In this document: positions 17,253 to 25,756 of the stretch, piece after piece
Layout: every line of letters begins with the position of its first letter
Numbering within the stretch: position 1 is the stretch's first letter
Source: [Clostridium] symbiosum
GTDB taxonomy: Bacteria > Bacillota > Clostridia > Lachnospirales > Lachnospiraceae
DNA: 64,000 nt
Reading direction: 5' to 3'
Assembly (NCBI GenBank): GCA_036419695.1
Contig: CP143946.1
Location: 3,156,001-3,220,000 of the forward strand
Program-made: the position numbers and the translations under genes
The notes under the pieces: model-generated
Told to the model about the DNA's origin: nothing
The model's database searches: none
The model's input: the letters and a program-made list of their open reading frames with translations, nothing else

Positions 17253-17290
17253 GTCTATCTCCTCTACTCTATCATCGATTCGCTTATTTT

Positions 17291-18310
17291 TTAAAACTGT
17301 TTCAGGAAACGGATGTCATTCTCATATAAGAGTCTCATGTCATCGATTTCATATTTCAGCAGGGCGATACGCTCCAGGCCTACACCGAATGCAAAACCGG
17401 AGTACTCCTCGGAATCAATACCGCTCATCTCCAGTACGTGAGGATGAACCATGCCGCAGCCCAGAATCTCAATCCATCCGGAGCCCTTACAGAAACGGCA
17501 GCCGGCACCTCCGCATTTGAAACAGGTTACATCCACCTCGGCGCTCGGCTCCGTGAACGGGAAGTGGTGAGGACGGAACTTTACCTTTGTCTCCGGCCCG
17601 AACAGCTCCTTGGCAAACTCCGCCAACGTTCCCTTTAAATCGGCAAATGTGATGTTCCTGTCAATCACAAGCCCTTCAATCTGATGGAAGGATGGGGAAT
17701 GCGTTGCATCCACCTCATCGGAACGGAATACGCGTCCCGGCGCGATCATACGGATCGGCAGCTTGCCCTGCTCCATGGAGCGGACCTGGACCGGTGAAGT
17801 CTGGGTTCTGAGTACAATATCCTTATTAATATAGAAGGTATCCTGCTCATCCTTTGCCGGGTGGTTTGCGGGAATGTTCAGTTTTTCAAAGTTATATAAA
17901 TCGTATTCCACTTCCGGACCTTCCACTACCTCATAGCCCATGCCCACGAAGATACGCTCTACTTCCTCCAGGGCAATGGTATTGGGATGGCTGTGGCCTA
18001 CATTGCTCTTCTTAGCGGGCAGCGTTACGTCGATCACTTCGCGTTTCATCTGCTCTTCCCTGGCTTTTCTTGCCAGGACGGTCTTTGTCTCCTCCAGCTT
18101 TGCCTCAATTAAGGCTCTGGCGTCATTGACCATCTGCCCTACCTTCGGACGCTCCTCCGGGGAAACATCCTTCATGCTCTTCAGCACGCTTGTCAGCTCA
18201 CCTTTTTTTCCAAGATACGCAACGCGGATATCATTTAACTTTTCCAGCGCATCGGAAGCTTCAATCTGTTTTAATGCTTCCTCTTTGATTTTTTCTAACT
18301 GCTCTCTCAT
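17291..18310 (-). CDS. pheS: Phenylalanine-tRNA ligase alpha subunit
   Basis: The catalytic subunit of PheRS. The 339-residue product has an N-terminal coiled coil (1-90) and the class II core: motif 2 around THSPSFHQIEGLVID, a Cys-rich insertion CFKCGGAGCRFCKGSGW (a zinc-finger-like element common in Firmicute PheS), and motif 3 GFAFGVGLERIALLKY. The ATG has AAGGAG 8 nt upstream. It is the first gene of the operon, and its 5' leader holds a T-box followed by an R2 repeat. Confidence 0.97.
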   Translation of the reverse strand: MREQLEKIKEEALKQIEASDALEKLNDIRVAYLGKKGELTSVLKSMKDVSPEERPKVGQMVNDARALIEAKLEETKTVLARKAREEQMKREVIDVTLPAKKSNVGHSHPNTIALEEVERIFVGMGYEVVEGPEVEYDLYNFEKLNIPANHPAKDEQDTFYINKDIVLRTQTSPVQVRSMEQGKLPIRMIAPGRVFRSDEVDATHSPSFHQIEGLVIDRNITFADLKGTLAEFAKELFGPETKVKFRPHHFPFTEPSAEVDVTCFKCGGAGCRFCKGSGWIEILGCGMVHPHVLEMSGIDSEEYSGFAFGVGLERIALLKYEIDDMRLLYENDIRFLKQF

Positions 18311-18343
18311 ATTAACTCCTTTTTACAGTATAATGAACAAATA

Positions 18344-18473
18344 AGAGTCCGGCTTACCGGACTCTCGCACCGGGCGCGGCCGCTTAGCGGCATATTACAT
18401 CTTCGCGCGAGTGCGCATCCTGCCCAGGGGGCTTTTTCTATCATAGGAAAGTTTTCCTATGATATGAAAAAAA
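18344..18473 (-). repeat. R2 repeat, copy b (between T-box and pheS)
   Basis: Minus strand: T7, hairpin TCATAGGAAAACTTTCCTATGA, AAAAAGC, GCAGGATGCGCA, GTAATATG, CCGCGC and the terminal hairpin AGAGTCCGG/CCGGACTCT. Block order is the same as copy a. It lies inside the pheS leader, so it is transcribed whenever the T-box reads through. Confidence 0.7.
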
Positions 18474-18745
18474 CGCTGCATCTCCTCGCAAATGCGAAGG
18501 GACGAAGCGTTATGCTCGCGGTACCACCCTGTTTCCTGCCATGGCAGGCTCTCATCATATGCGTAACGTGCATGACCCGTCACAGCTTACTATATACTAT
18601 CCGTTCAGCCGTGCAGCTCCGGTGGGAAATTCAAACTCTTATCTGAACCTGAAGGAACTTTCAGCCGATGATTCCTTCTCTCTGATGGAAAATAAGATTC
18701 TACTGACACTTTCGCAGCCTTTTTCATTGAAAATCTATAAACTTA
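18467..18745 (-). promoter_or_regulatory. T-box riboswitch, phenylalanine-specific
   Basis: Minus strand: the universal T-box AGGGTGGTACCGCG is at 18517-18530. It is followed by a terminator hairpin (AACGCT/AGCGTT arms, 18471-18511) and T7. Upstream, stem I shows the AGAGAG...GGCTGAAAG apical elements. The base helix (TCTTAT/ATAAGA) places the triplet UUC at 18645-18647 in the specifier position, with A after it. Uncharged tRNA-Phe would stabilise the antiterminator and switch on pheST. Confidence 0.95.
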
Positions 18746-18751
18746 GGTTAT

Positions 18752-18779
18752 ATTTTAGCACATACCTTTAATTTGTCAA
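18752..18779 (-). promoter_or_regulatory. pheST promoter
   Basis: Minus strand: -35 TTGACA (18774-18779), 16-bp spacer, -10 TAAAAT (18752-18757), directly upstream of the T-box. Confidence 0.8.
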
Positions 18780-18800
18780 GTAGTAATGTCCATATTTAGT

Positions 18801-19096
18801 TGAGATGGGAGGACGCCTCTGTAAGATGGCGGGCGGGGGATGGGATTGTTTGGTAAGTCTTCAGTCCCGGCTGGATGAGCGTCGTGTGGGGAATCCGGGA
18901 GAAAACATTCCTACGGGAACTCGCTCCCGCTTGCGGAATGCGCAGCGGATGCTAGCTTCGTATAAAACCTCAGCAAGCACCGGCGGATTCCAATGTCCCC
19001 TTCGGAATGTTTTCTCCCTCCTTCCCAAGGCAGGTTATCGACCGGGACTGAAGACTCATCCTCCCCCGACCGTCCCGGCGGCGTTCTCATTTCTCA
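18801..19096 (+). repeat. R1 element, copy A (full length)
   Basis: Terminal inverted repeats: TGAGATGGGAGGACGCC (18801-18817) against GGCGTTCTCATTTCTCA (about 19080-19096). Inner arms: GTCTTCAGTCCCGG (18857-18870) with CCGGGACTGAAGAC (19042-19055), an exact 14-bp pair. Innermost arms: GGGAGAAAACATTCC (18897-18911) with GGAATGTTTTCTCCC (19004-19018), an exact 15-bp pair. The centre contains CGCTTGCGGAATGCGCAGCG and the block CCGGCGGATTCCAATGTCCC shared with copy B. No ORF of note. Confidence 0.85.
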
Positions 19097-19106
19097 AATC
19101 CCCCGC

Positions 19107-19135
19107 TTGTGTTCTTTCCGGCCATCTGCTATATT
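19107..19135 (+). promoter_or_regulatory. Promoter of the regulator gene
   Basis: -35 TTGTGT (19107-19112), 17-bp spacer, -10 TATATT (19130-19135), immediately after R1 copy A. Confidence 0.55.
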
Positions 19136-19170
19136 TATAGTATAAAAAGCTCTTCAACAAAGGAGAAAAA

Positions 19171-20532
19171 ATGGTCTTTAAAATTGCTCTGATCCTGAAA
19201 GAACATTTCAGAGAAAAAATTAACAGCTACATGACGAACAAACCGGACGACGTCGTTTTTGACTTCTTTCCTTATACTACGATTCAGGAAATCCAGGATG
19301 TTTTTCTTTCTATCAAGGATCAATATGACGGCTTTTATGTCAGCGGCCTGATTCCGCTGCAGGCTATCAAAATAATCGGTGAACAGAGCAGGGACGCCAT
19401 CATCGCCCATTCTTCCGTGAATGTGGAAAATGTGTATCAGGCCCTGCTTCATCATATTGTCACGGCCGGCATTGAGAATGTCAATCTTTCCCGCGTCGGG
19501 ATGGATTTCCTGGACGATGAAAAGACATTGGAAGAATTGATACGCGAGGAGAAATTTGCCCAGGCCGCCTACACCTATGAAAAACGCTGGACCAGCTTGC
19601 AGACGGTGGATGAGATTGAACAGGAGGAACTGCGCGTCCAGGATTTCTATGTGAAACAGTATCAGGAAGGCAAGCTGGATATCATCATCACCTATTATTA
19701 CAGCGTGCTGGAACGCCTGAGGGATAAGAATATCAGCTGCTATTATGTCTACCGCGGCGAGTGGGCCTTCTGGAACAGCATAGAGGATTTGAAAAAGAGC
19801 ATTTTCATCAAGAAATTCAATAAAAACCGGTCCGCGGTTATCCATATCAATACCGATAATGCCAGAGGGTTATACCGGGACAATTATGAGCAGTTCCGCC
19901 ATCAGCTGATGAGCACGGTGCTGCAGTTTAACCAGCAGCATTTAAATAAGGCTATTTTTAAATCCAGCTATGATGCGATGGAACTCTATATGGACTATGA
20001 AACCATGAACCTGCTCACAGACGGGTTCCACAGTTGTCCCCTGTTCACCTTTTTGTCGAAGTCCATGGACTTTCACGGCTCGGTCGGTTACGACATCGGA
20101 GACAATATCTATCAGGCCCGTTTAAACGCCATCAATGCCAGCCACTTCGGCCGTAATATGATGAAGGACAGCATGGGCAGTTTTCTGCTGGATCAGAATG
20201 AGTCCCTGACCTTCCTGTCGGCCGGCGGTTCCTCCGGCTCAGGTTCTCTTTTTAAAATCAGCGCTGACATCGTCTCTGAGATTGCCGACAAGGTTAAACT
20301 TTCCTCCGAAACGATAGTCCGTATCGCGGAAGTCCTTCTTTCCCTGAATACGGAAGAGATTACTTCCCAGGATTTAATCAACAGTCTGGGAGTTTCCCTC
20401 CGCAGCGCCAATAAATTTTTATCCAATCTGGAAAAGGGAGGTTACGCCTCCGTATGCGGCCAGAAAAGAAATGGAATCAAGGGACGCCCCGTGAACATCT
20501 ACCGGGTGAATTTTAATTTAAATCCGTCTTAA
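19171..20532 (+). CDS. Putative transcriptional regulator, sensory domain plus C-terminal winged helix
   Basis: A 453-residue soluble protein. The first ~150 residues alternate strands and helices like a periplasmic-binding or response-receiver fold (PrpR_N-like). The middle (about 230-370) holds a segment SVGYDIGDNIYQARLNAINA that resembles the GGDEF/GTP-cyclohydrolase-III-like domain found in some sensory regulators. The last ~75 residues form a predicted helix-turn-helix (ITSQDLINSLGVSLRSANKF) and wing. The ATG has AAGGAG 6 nt upstream. It is convergent with the aconitase-like gene and may control the neighbouring citrate region, but nothing in the sequence proves this. Domain calls are by pattern only. 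Confidence 0.6.
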   Translation: MVFKIALILKEHFREKINSYMTNKPDDVVFDFFPYTTIQEIQDVFLSIKDQYDGFYVSGLIPLQAIKIIGEQSRDAIIAHSSVNVENVYQALLHHIVTAGIENVNLSRVGMDFLDDEKTLEELIREEKFAQAAYTYEKRWTSLQTVDEIEQEELRVQDFYVKQYQEGKLDIIITYYYSVLERLRDKNISCYYVYRGEWAFWNSIEDLKKSIFIKKFNKNRSAVIHINTDNARGLYRDNYEQFRHQLMSTVLQFNQQHLNKAIFKSSYDAMELYMDYETMNLLTDGFHSCPLFTFLSKSMDFHGSVGYDIGDNIYQARLNAINASHFGRNMMKDSMGSFLLDQNESLTFLSAGGSSGSGSLFKISADIVSEIADKVKLSSETIVRIAEVLLSLNTEEITSQDLINSLGVSLRSANKFLSNLEKGGYASVCGQKRNGIKGRPVNIYRVNFNLNPS

Positions 20533-20587
20533 ACGGCGGCTGCACTGGCCGGCAGACATAATACTTTATCCATGCAGACAGCATAAA

Positions 20588-20626
20588 AGAGGCTCACGGA
20601 TGCCAATACTGGCATCCGGAGCCTCT
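20588..20626. terminator. Bidirectional terminator
   Basis: Stem GAGGCTC-GGATGCC / GGCATCC-GAGCCTC around a 6-nt loop between convergent genes. T4 follows on the minus strand. Confidence 0.75.
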
Positions 20627-20649
20627 TCTGCTTGCCGGTACTATTACTT

Positions 20650-20738
20650 CGCTTCCATTATTTCAATCCGGTTACCTCGGCTCCGTTACTTCAGTTCTGT
20701 TACTTCAGTTCCACTGCTTCATTCCGTTACTTCTCAGA
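20650..20738. repeat. Degenerate ~15-bp tandem repeat
   Basis: About five imperfect units of the form CNGTTACTTCAGTTC lie between the terminator and the stop of the aconitase-like gene. No reading frame continues through them. Confidence 0.5.
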
Positions 20739-20744
20739 GCCTTA

Positions 20745-23117
20745 TCATGATTCACATTCTTCCTGCCTGTAAAAATTAATCAGGCAGCCCTCACGCAGGA
20801 TCCTGCGCTCCGTTTTGCTTAGATACCCTAAGGACAGCGTAATTTTATGCGGACTCTGCGACCTGTCTTCCGGGAGCACATAAGCTTCTGCTTCGCTCTC
20901 CTCCGACTCCAGCAGCCGCCTGATGCCGGGAATCCAGATAAAACTTCCCGTCTCAAACTCCGCTCCGTCTGCGCAGGTGAAGGGCAGAATGCCCCAGTTA
21001 ATCAGATTGGAGCGGTATCTCTTCGTAGCGTATTCGCGGCAGATGTTGGCCCAGCCGCCAATCACGCGCTGACAGGTCGCCGCGTATTCCCTGGCCGAAC
21101 CGTCTCCCGGCTTTTGGGAACAGAGGACGCTTCCAATGCAGGTCTTCCCTGCGTTAAACGGCAGTCCTTGCGCGGTCAGGCAGGCCACAGCCTCCTTCAG
21201 CTCCCCGTCTGTCTCAAAGGGGGCGGCTCCCTCCATCAGCGCGTCTTCCCATTTTTTTACCGCCTTGCAGCGGCCCACGTACTGCGGTTCCCTGGCCGAG
21301 AGGGCGTACTCCGCCAGTTTTAAAAGGTTTGAGCGGTAAGAGGAACTCTCCCCTCCCGGAATCAGTTCATCGGTCGTCGTCACGGGATCGTCAAGAACGG
21401 CCGAAACCTTCAAAAGCAAGTCGTCGTTCAGCGCCGGAATCACAGGAATGTCCTTGATGTTCGGCCCCTTTTTAAGCTCCACGCTCCGGTCCGCCTTTCC
21501 AAAGCAGTCGAGCACCCGGTTCTCGTACAGCTTCGGATTAAAATAATAGTTGTACTTTGTATACGTTCCGTCCCACTCCGTCGCCGGTGTCAGGAATCCT
21601 TTATTTCCGGCGGTTGCGGCGATGCTCAGCGCATCCATCAGGGCAACCGACGCCAGCTGTCCGCTCTTCGGCCTGGAACCCTCACGGTTTGAAAAGTTCC
21701 TGGTCGTGTGGCGTATGGAGAAGCCCCCGTTAAATGGCACATCCCCCGCGCCGAAGCAGGGCCCGCAGAAAGCGGAACGTAAGTTTGCCCCCGCCTCCAG
21801 AAGCGTTGAAGCAATCCCCTTCTCCACCACCTCCTGGAACACAGGCTGGCTGGCCGGATAAATATTTAACTGGAACACATCGTTTCCAATGGAGCTTCCT
21901 TTAAGAATATCCGCCGCCTTGCTGATGTTTTCGAATATTCCTCCCGCACAGCCTGCGATCACTCCCTGATCGACTCTCAGACGGCCGTTCTCTATCTTGC
22001 TTCTCAAATCCATCTTCAGGCCGAACTCTTTCATCTGCTCGCTGCACCTTTTCTCGGTTAGATTCAGGATATCCTCCGTATTCTCATTCAGCTCCTCGAT
22101 CGTATAGGCATTGCTCGGATGGAAAGGAAGGGCGATCATCGGCCTGATTTTTCCCAGGTCTACTTCCAGAAGATAGTCATAATGAGCCAGTCCGGCGGGC
22201 CTGATTGCCTTATAATCACTTTCACGTCCGTGGATCTTAAGCCATTCCCTGACGCTGTCGTCCGTCTGCCAGATTGTGGAGACGCAGGAGGATTCCGTCG
22301 TCATCACATCAATCCCATTTCTGAAATCCACACTGAGGTTTGCAATTCCCGGACCTGCAAATTCCATAATCCTGTTTTTCACAAAACCCTCGTCAAACAC
22401 GTTCCTGATAATATCGAGAGCCACATCCTGCGGCCCTACTCCCGGCGCCGGCGTCCCCTTCATATATACGAGGACCACCGGAGGCCGTACGATATCATAG
22501 GTTCTAAGCAGAAGCTGTTTGACAAGCTCTCCGGCCCCCTCGCCGATGGCCATGGTCCCGAGAGCGCCGTATCTGGTATGGCTGTCCGCCCCCAGAATCA
22601 TCTTTCCGCCCCCGGCAAACTGCTCCCTGATATACTGGTGAAGAACCGCCTGATGGGCCGGAACCATAATCCCGCCGTACTTTTTCACCGCCCCCATCCC
22701 AAAGAGATGGTCATCCTCATTCAGTGTCCCGCCCATTGTACACAGGCTGTTGTGGCAATTGGTCAGGACAAAGGGAATCGGAAATTCCTCCACGCCGCAG
22801 GCAATCGCCGTCTGCAGCACTCCCATATAAGTCATATCGTGGCTGACCAGCGCATCAAATTTGAGCTTCAGGTTTCCCATGTCGGAAGACGTATTATGCG
22901 CTTTCAGTATGGACCACGCCATGGTTCCCTGAACCGCCGCTTCAAGCTCCTGTTCTGAAAACCGGCCTCCGGCGGCCAGGGATTCCCTGTCTTTATCACA
23001 AACAATTCTTTCACCGTCTACCAGGTAGACGCCGTCATATTCTTTTCTCATCACAAATTCCACCTTGTTGTCCCTAATCATAACGATTCCGTTCTTTTCC
23101 CGTTCCGTCCGGGCCAT
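20745..23117 (-). CDS. Aconitase-family hydratase, YbhJ-like
   Basis: A 790-residue Fe-S hydratase of the aconitase superfamily. It keeps cluster cysteines in the contexts IAGCAGG and FCGPCFG. It also has the substrate-loop region GADSHTRYGALGTMAIGEGAGE, the histidine in TNCHNS, and the C-terminal swivel domain with TTRNFSNREG (about 480). It resembles E. coli YbhJ, whose substrate is unsettled, more than classical aconitase A or B. The start overlaps the citF stop (TAATG), so translation is coupled. Next to citrate lyase and a tricarboxylate transporter, a role in converting aconitate or a related acid into the lyase substrate is likely (inference). Confidence 0.82.
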   Translation of the reverse strand: MARTEREKNGIVMIRDNKVEFVMRKEYDGVYLVDGERIVCDKDRESLAAGGRFSEQELEAAVQGTMAWSILKAHNTSSDMGNLKLKFDALVSHDMTYMGVLQTAIACGVEEFPIPFVLTNCHNSLCTMGGTLNEDDHLFGMGAVKKYGGIMVPAHQAVLHQYIREQFAGGGKMILGADSHTRYGALGTMAIGEGAGELVKQLLLRTYDIVRPPVVLVYMKGTPAPGVGPQDVALDIIRNVFDEGFVKNRIMEFAGPGIANLSVDFRNGIDVMTTESSCVSTIWQTDDSVREWLKIHGRESDYKAIRPAGLAHYDYLLEVDLGKIRPMIALPFHPSNAYTIEELNENTEDILNLTEKRCSEQMKEFGLKMDLRSKIENGRLRVDQGVIAGCAGGIFENISKAADILKGSSIGNDVFQLNIYPASQPVFQEVVEKGIASTLLEAGANLRSAFCGPCFGAGDVPFNGGFSIRHTTRNFSNREGSRPKSGQLASVALMDALSIAATAGNKGFLTPATEWDGTYTKYNYYFNPKLYENRVLDCFGKADRSVELKKGPNIKDIPVIPALNDDLLLKVSAVLDDPVTTTDELIPGGESSSYRSNLLKLAEYALSAREPQYVGRCKAVKKWEDALMEGAAPFETDGELKEAVACLTAQGLPFNAGKTCIGSVLCSQKPGDGSAREYAATCQRVIGGWANICREYATKRYRSNLINWGILPFTCADGAEFETGSFIWIPGIRRLLESEESEAEAYVLPEDRSQSPHKITLSLGYLSKTERRILREGCLINFYRQEECES

Positions 23118-24667
23118 TATCCTTCTTGTTTCGTCTGCCTGATTACATCCAGGATCGTTCCGTCGCGGCTCTCCACAATTCCTACCACCCGCTCCTCGAA
23201 TTCCAGTTCCTCCGGCTTTCCGACAATCGAGTAGGCGATATCCCGAAGCTCCCCGATTGTTTTTATGGGCAGCCCCGTCTCTCTGAACGCGCTCAGTAAA
23301 TCCTGTCTGCGGGGGTTAACGGCAATGCCGTAATCCGTCACAAGCACATCTATCACCTCCCCCGGAGTCGTCACCGTTACCACCCGGTCACAGACGGTCG
23401 GGATGCGGCTGCGCAGAAGGGGGGCGACAATAATCGAACAGTTGGAGCCGGCCGCCGTATCGGGATGGCCGCCCGGCGCCCCCCTGACAATCCCGTCGGA
23501 ACCCGTCACCACATTGACATTGAAATCGGTGTCGATTTCCAGCGCTCCCAGCACCACATAGTCCAGCCTGTTTACGTAGGCCCCTTTATTCATCGGATTG
23601 GCATACTCGGATGTGGAAATCTCAAAATGGCCCGGATCCTGTTCCACGGACTCGACCGAGGCGGCGTCAAAACACTGGGCGTCCACAATGGTCCGTACAA
23701 ATCCCTCTTTCAGCAGTTCGCACATGGGCTGCGTGATTCCGCCGATGGCAAAACCCATTTTGATATTTTTTTCTTCCAGATAGGGTTTGAGCATCCTGTT
23801 TACCGCGAGCGCCGCTCCTCCTCCTCCGGTCTGAAACGAAAAACCGTCCTTGAAAAACGGGGCGGCCGCGATGACTTTCGCACAGTATTCCGCCATTTTC
23901 AGTTCCCTGACGTCGCTCGTCATCCGCACCACATTGCTGACAATCTTATCCGGGTTTCCGATCTCCTCCACCTGCACCACGTAATCCACATCCACCTGCG
24001 AAATGCTGGCAGGAAGGTTGGGAAAGCCCACAAGACAGTCCGTGACGACCACCACCCGGTCCGCGTACTTTGCATCCGCCATGGAGTAAGACAGGACGCC
24101 GCAGTTGCTTTTGCCGCCCACTCCCCTGGCATTTCCGTACTCATCACTGGTGGAGGCGCCGATAAACGCAATATCGATATGTACGTCCCCTTCTTCAATT
24201 GCCCTCACCCTTCCTCCATGGGAACGGATAATGGCCGGGGTTTTCAGTTTGCCTCCCGAGATGGCCTCCCCAATTTTTCCCCGCACTCCGGAGGACTGGA
24301 TGCCGGTTACCACGCCGTCCTCAATCAGCTTTGCAACCGGGTCGTGAGCCGCCCCCAGGGAACTGGCGCAGATGGTTAAATCCTTTATTCCCATAGCCGC
24401 CACGGTCTCCATCACCATGTTAACAACATAATCTCCATCACGGAAATGATGATGGAAAGAAAGAACCATGCCGTCCCTGATGCCGCATTTTCTAAGGGCA
24501 TCCTCGAGGGAGGGCAGAAGCTTCTTTCCTCCCTGCATATTGCTTCTGACCGCCGGAGCCGCTTTTTTATATCCTGCCCCGTCGCGGTAACCGGGGCCCT
24601 GATACCCCTCTTTACCATACCGCTCTAATATTTCATCCGGGATTTCTCTCCCCACTCGATTGATCAT
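23117..24667 (-). CDS. citF: Citrate lyase alpha subunit (citrate:acetyl-ACP transferase)
   Basis: The alpha subunit swaps the acetyl group on the lyase acyl carrier for citrate in citrate fermentation. The product (516 residues from the chosen start) follows E. coli CitF along its length: VSFHHHFRDGDYVVNMVM, SHGGRV, GGGGAALAVNR, ALEIDTDFNVNV, TGSDGIVRGAPGGHPDTA and the C-terminal DGTILDVI. I chose ATG 24667 (AGGAAAC upstream). An in-frame TTG at 24724 lies inside a palindrome and lacks a ribosome site, and an ATG at 24697 is weak. Unusually, citF is apart from citDE, which are 4.5 kb away on the other strand. Confidence 0.93.
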   Translation of the reverse strand: MINRVGREIPDEILERYGKEGYQGPGYRDGAGYKKAAPAVRSNMQGGKKLLPSLEDALRKCGIRDGMVLSFHHHFRDGDYVVNMVMETVAAMGIKDLTICASSLGAAHDPVAKLIEDGVVTGIQSSGVRGKIGEAISGGKLKTPAIIRSHGGRVRAIEEGDVHIDIAFIGASTSDEYGNARGVGGKSNCGVLSYSMADAKYADRVVVVTDCLVGFPNLPASISQVDVDYVVQVEEIGNPDKIVSNVVRMTSDVRELKMAEYCAKVIAAAPFFKDGFSFQTGGGGAALAVNRMLKPYLEEKNIKMGFAIGGITQPMCELLKEGFVRTIVDAQCFDAASVESVEQDPGHFEISTSEYANPMNKGAYVNRLDYVVLGALEIDTDFNVNVVTGSDGIVRGAPGGHPDTAAGSNCSIIVAPLLRSRIPTVCDRVVTVTTPGEVIDVLVTDYGIAVNPRRQDLLSAFRETGLPIKTIGELRDIAYSIVGKPEELEFEERVVGIVESRDGTILDVIRQTKQEG

Positions 24668-24707
24668 GGCTATCTGTTTCCTTCCAATTTTTTCCATTTT
24701 TTTGTTC

Positions 24708-24724
24708 TTGACTTGCAGAGTCAA
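24708..24724. promoter_or_regulatory. Palindromic operator candidate upstream of citF
   Basis: TTGACT-TGCAG-AGTCAA is a perfect 6-bp inverted repeat spaced by 5, in the 156-bp gap between citF and the divergent lysR. This is a typical position for a LysR-type regulator site. Confidence 0.5.
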
Positions 24725-24823
24725 ACACTATATGATTTATCTGTATATATTATTCGACATTTTATTACATCTTTTGTGCATATTGACTAATTTCTTTTTC
24801 AGCAGTAAGGAGGCCGAATTCAT

Positions 24824-25756
24824 ATGGAATTCCGGGAATTAACCAACATTTTAACTATCGCCGAGGAGGGCAGCCTGTCGAAAGCCGCCGAAAAGCTTTT
24901 TGTAAGCCAGTCCTCATTAAGCCAGTTTCTCAAAAGCTATGAAGCCTCCATTGGCTGCTCCCTCTTTGTCCGCACTTCCACCGGGATGCGCCCCACCGAA
25001 GCCGGTGAACGCGTCCTGGAAGCCGCCCATCAGATTGTTGCCATCGGCAACAATTTACAGAATGAACTCTGGGACATCGCCAACCTTTCCACCGGCAAGG
25101 TGGCCCTCGGCCTTACGCCGTTCCGCGGTTCCTTTGTGCTGCCCGATATCCTTCCGGCCTTTTACGCCAGGTATCCGCAGATTACGATCCATACGGTGGA
25201 AGCCAACACCCAGACACTGGAAGATCATCTTCTGCGCGGCATTATCGATGTCGCCCTGCTGACCTATCCTCTCATCAACAAGAAGCTGCCCACCGAGGAC
25301 GCCTATGAGGAGGAGGTATATCTGGCTGTTAACCGGGATTCCCACGTCCTGGAACTGGCGAAATACGACGCAGAGACGGGGCGCACCTATGTGGAGTTTG
25401 AGGATGTGATGCATGAGCCGTTCATTCTTCTCTCAAAGGGCCAGCGGCTTTTCACCCTGGCGGAAAGCCAGTTTGACAAATACGGCTGTAAACCCCATGT
25501 CATCCAGAAGACCCAGAATCCTGAAACCAGCATCCGCCTGGCCGAACAGGGTCTTGGCCTGGCATTCATGGCAGGTTCCTATATCCACCCCATTTACAAC
25601 GGCAGTTATAAGCTCTCCTATCTGTCCATCGGCAGGGAGGGGCTTCACCGCAAGCTGGTCTTTGCGTTCCCGCCCAACACCTACCGCTCCAAAGCAACAA
25701 TGGCTTTCGTGGAGATGGCTTCCAGGCTGCTGGCTCCCGGAGGCAAGTTTTCCTAG
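24824..25756 (+). CDS. LysR-family transcriptional regulator
   Basis: A 310-residue LysR protein. It has an N-terminal winged helix (1-65; LTIAEEGSLSKAAEKLFVSQ with SSLSQFLKSYE) and a two-lobed effector domain (about 88-300; TGKVALGLTPFRG, DVALLTYP, QGLGLAFMAG). The ATG has AAGGAGG 9 nt upstream. It is divergent from citF-ybhJ, and its last codons overlap the convergent tctA stop by 4 bp. By position it is the likely activator of the tricarboxylate cluster, with citrate or a relative as the probable effector (inference). Confidence 0.92.
   Translation: MEFRELTNILTIAEEGSLSKAAEKLFVSQSSLSQFLKSYEASIGCSLFVRTSTGMRPTEAGERVLEAAHQIVAIGNNLQNELWDIANLSTGKVALGLTPFRGSFVLPDILPAFYARYPQITIHTVEANTQTLEDHLLRGIIDVALLTYPLINKKLPTEDAYEEEVYLAVNRDSHVLELAKYDAETGRTYVEFEDVMHEPFILLSKGQRLFTLAESQFDKYGCKPHVIQKTQNPETSIRLAEQGLGLAFMAGSYIHPIYNGSYKLSYLSIGREGLHRKLVFAFPPNTYRSKATMAFVEMASRLLAPGGKFS

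Noticed and set aside
22119..24379. Plus-strand frames of 279 and 304 codons opposite the hydratase and citF
   Set aside because: Antisense to strongly conserved enzymes; no start signal; His/Arg-rich shadow composition.
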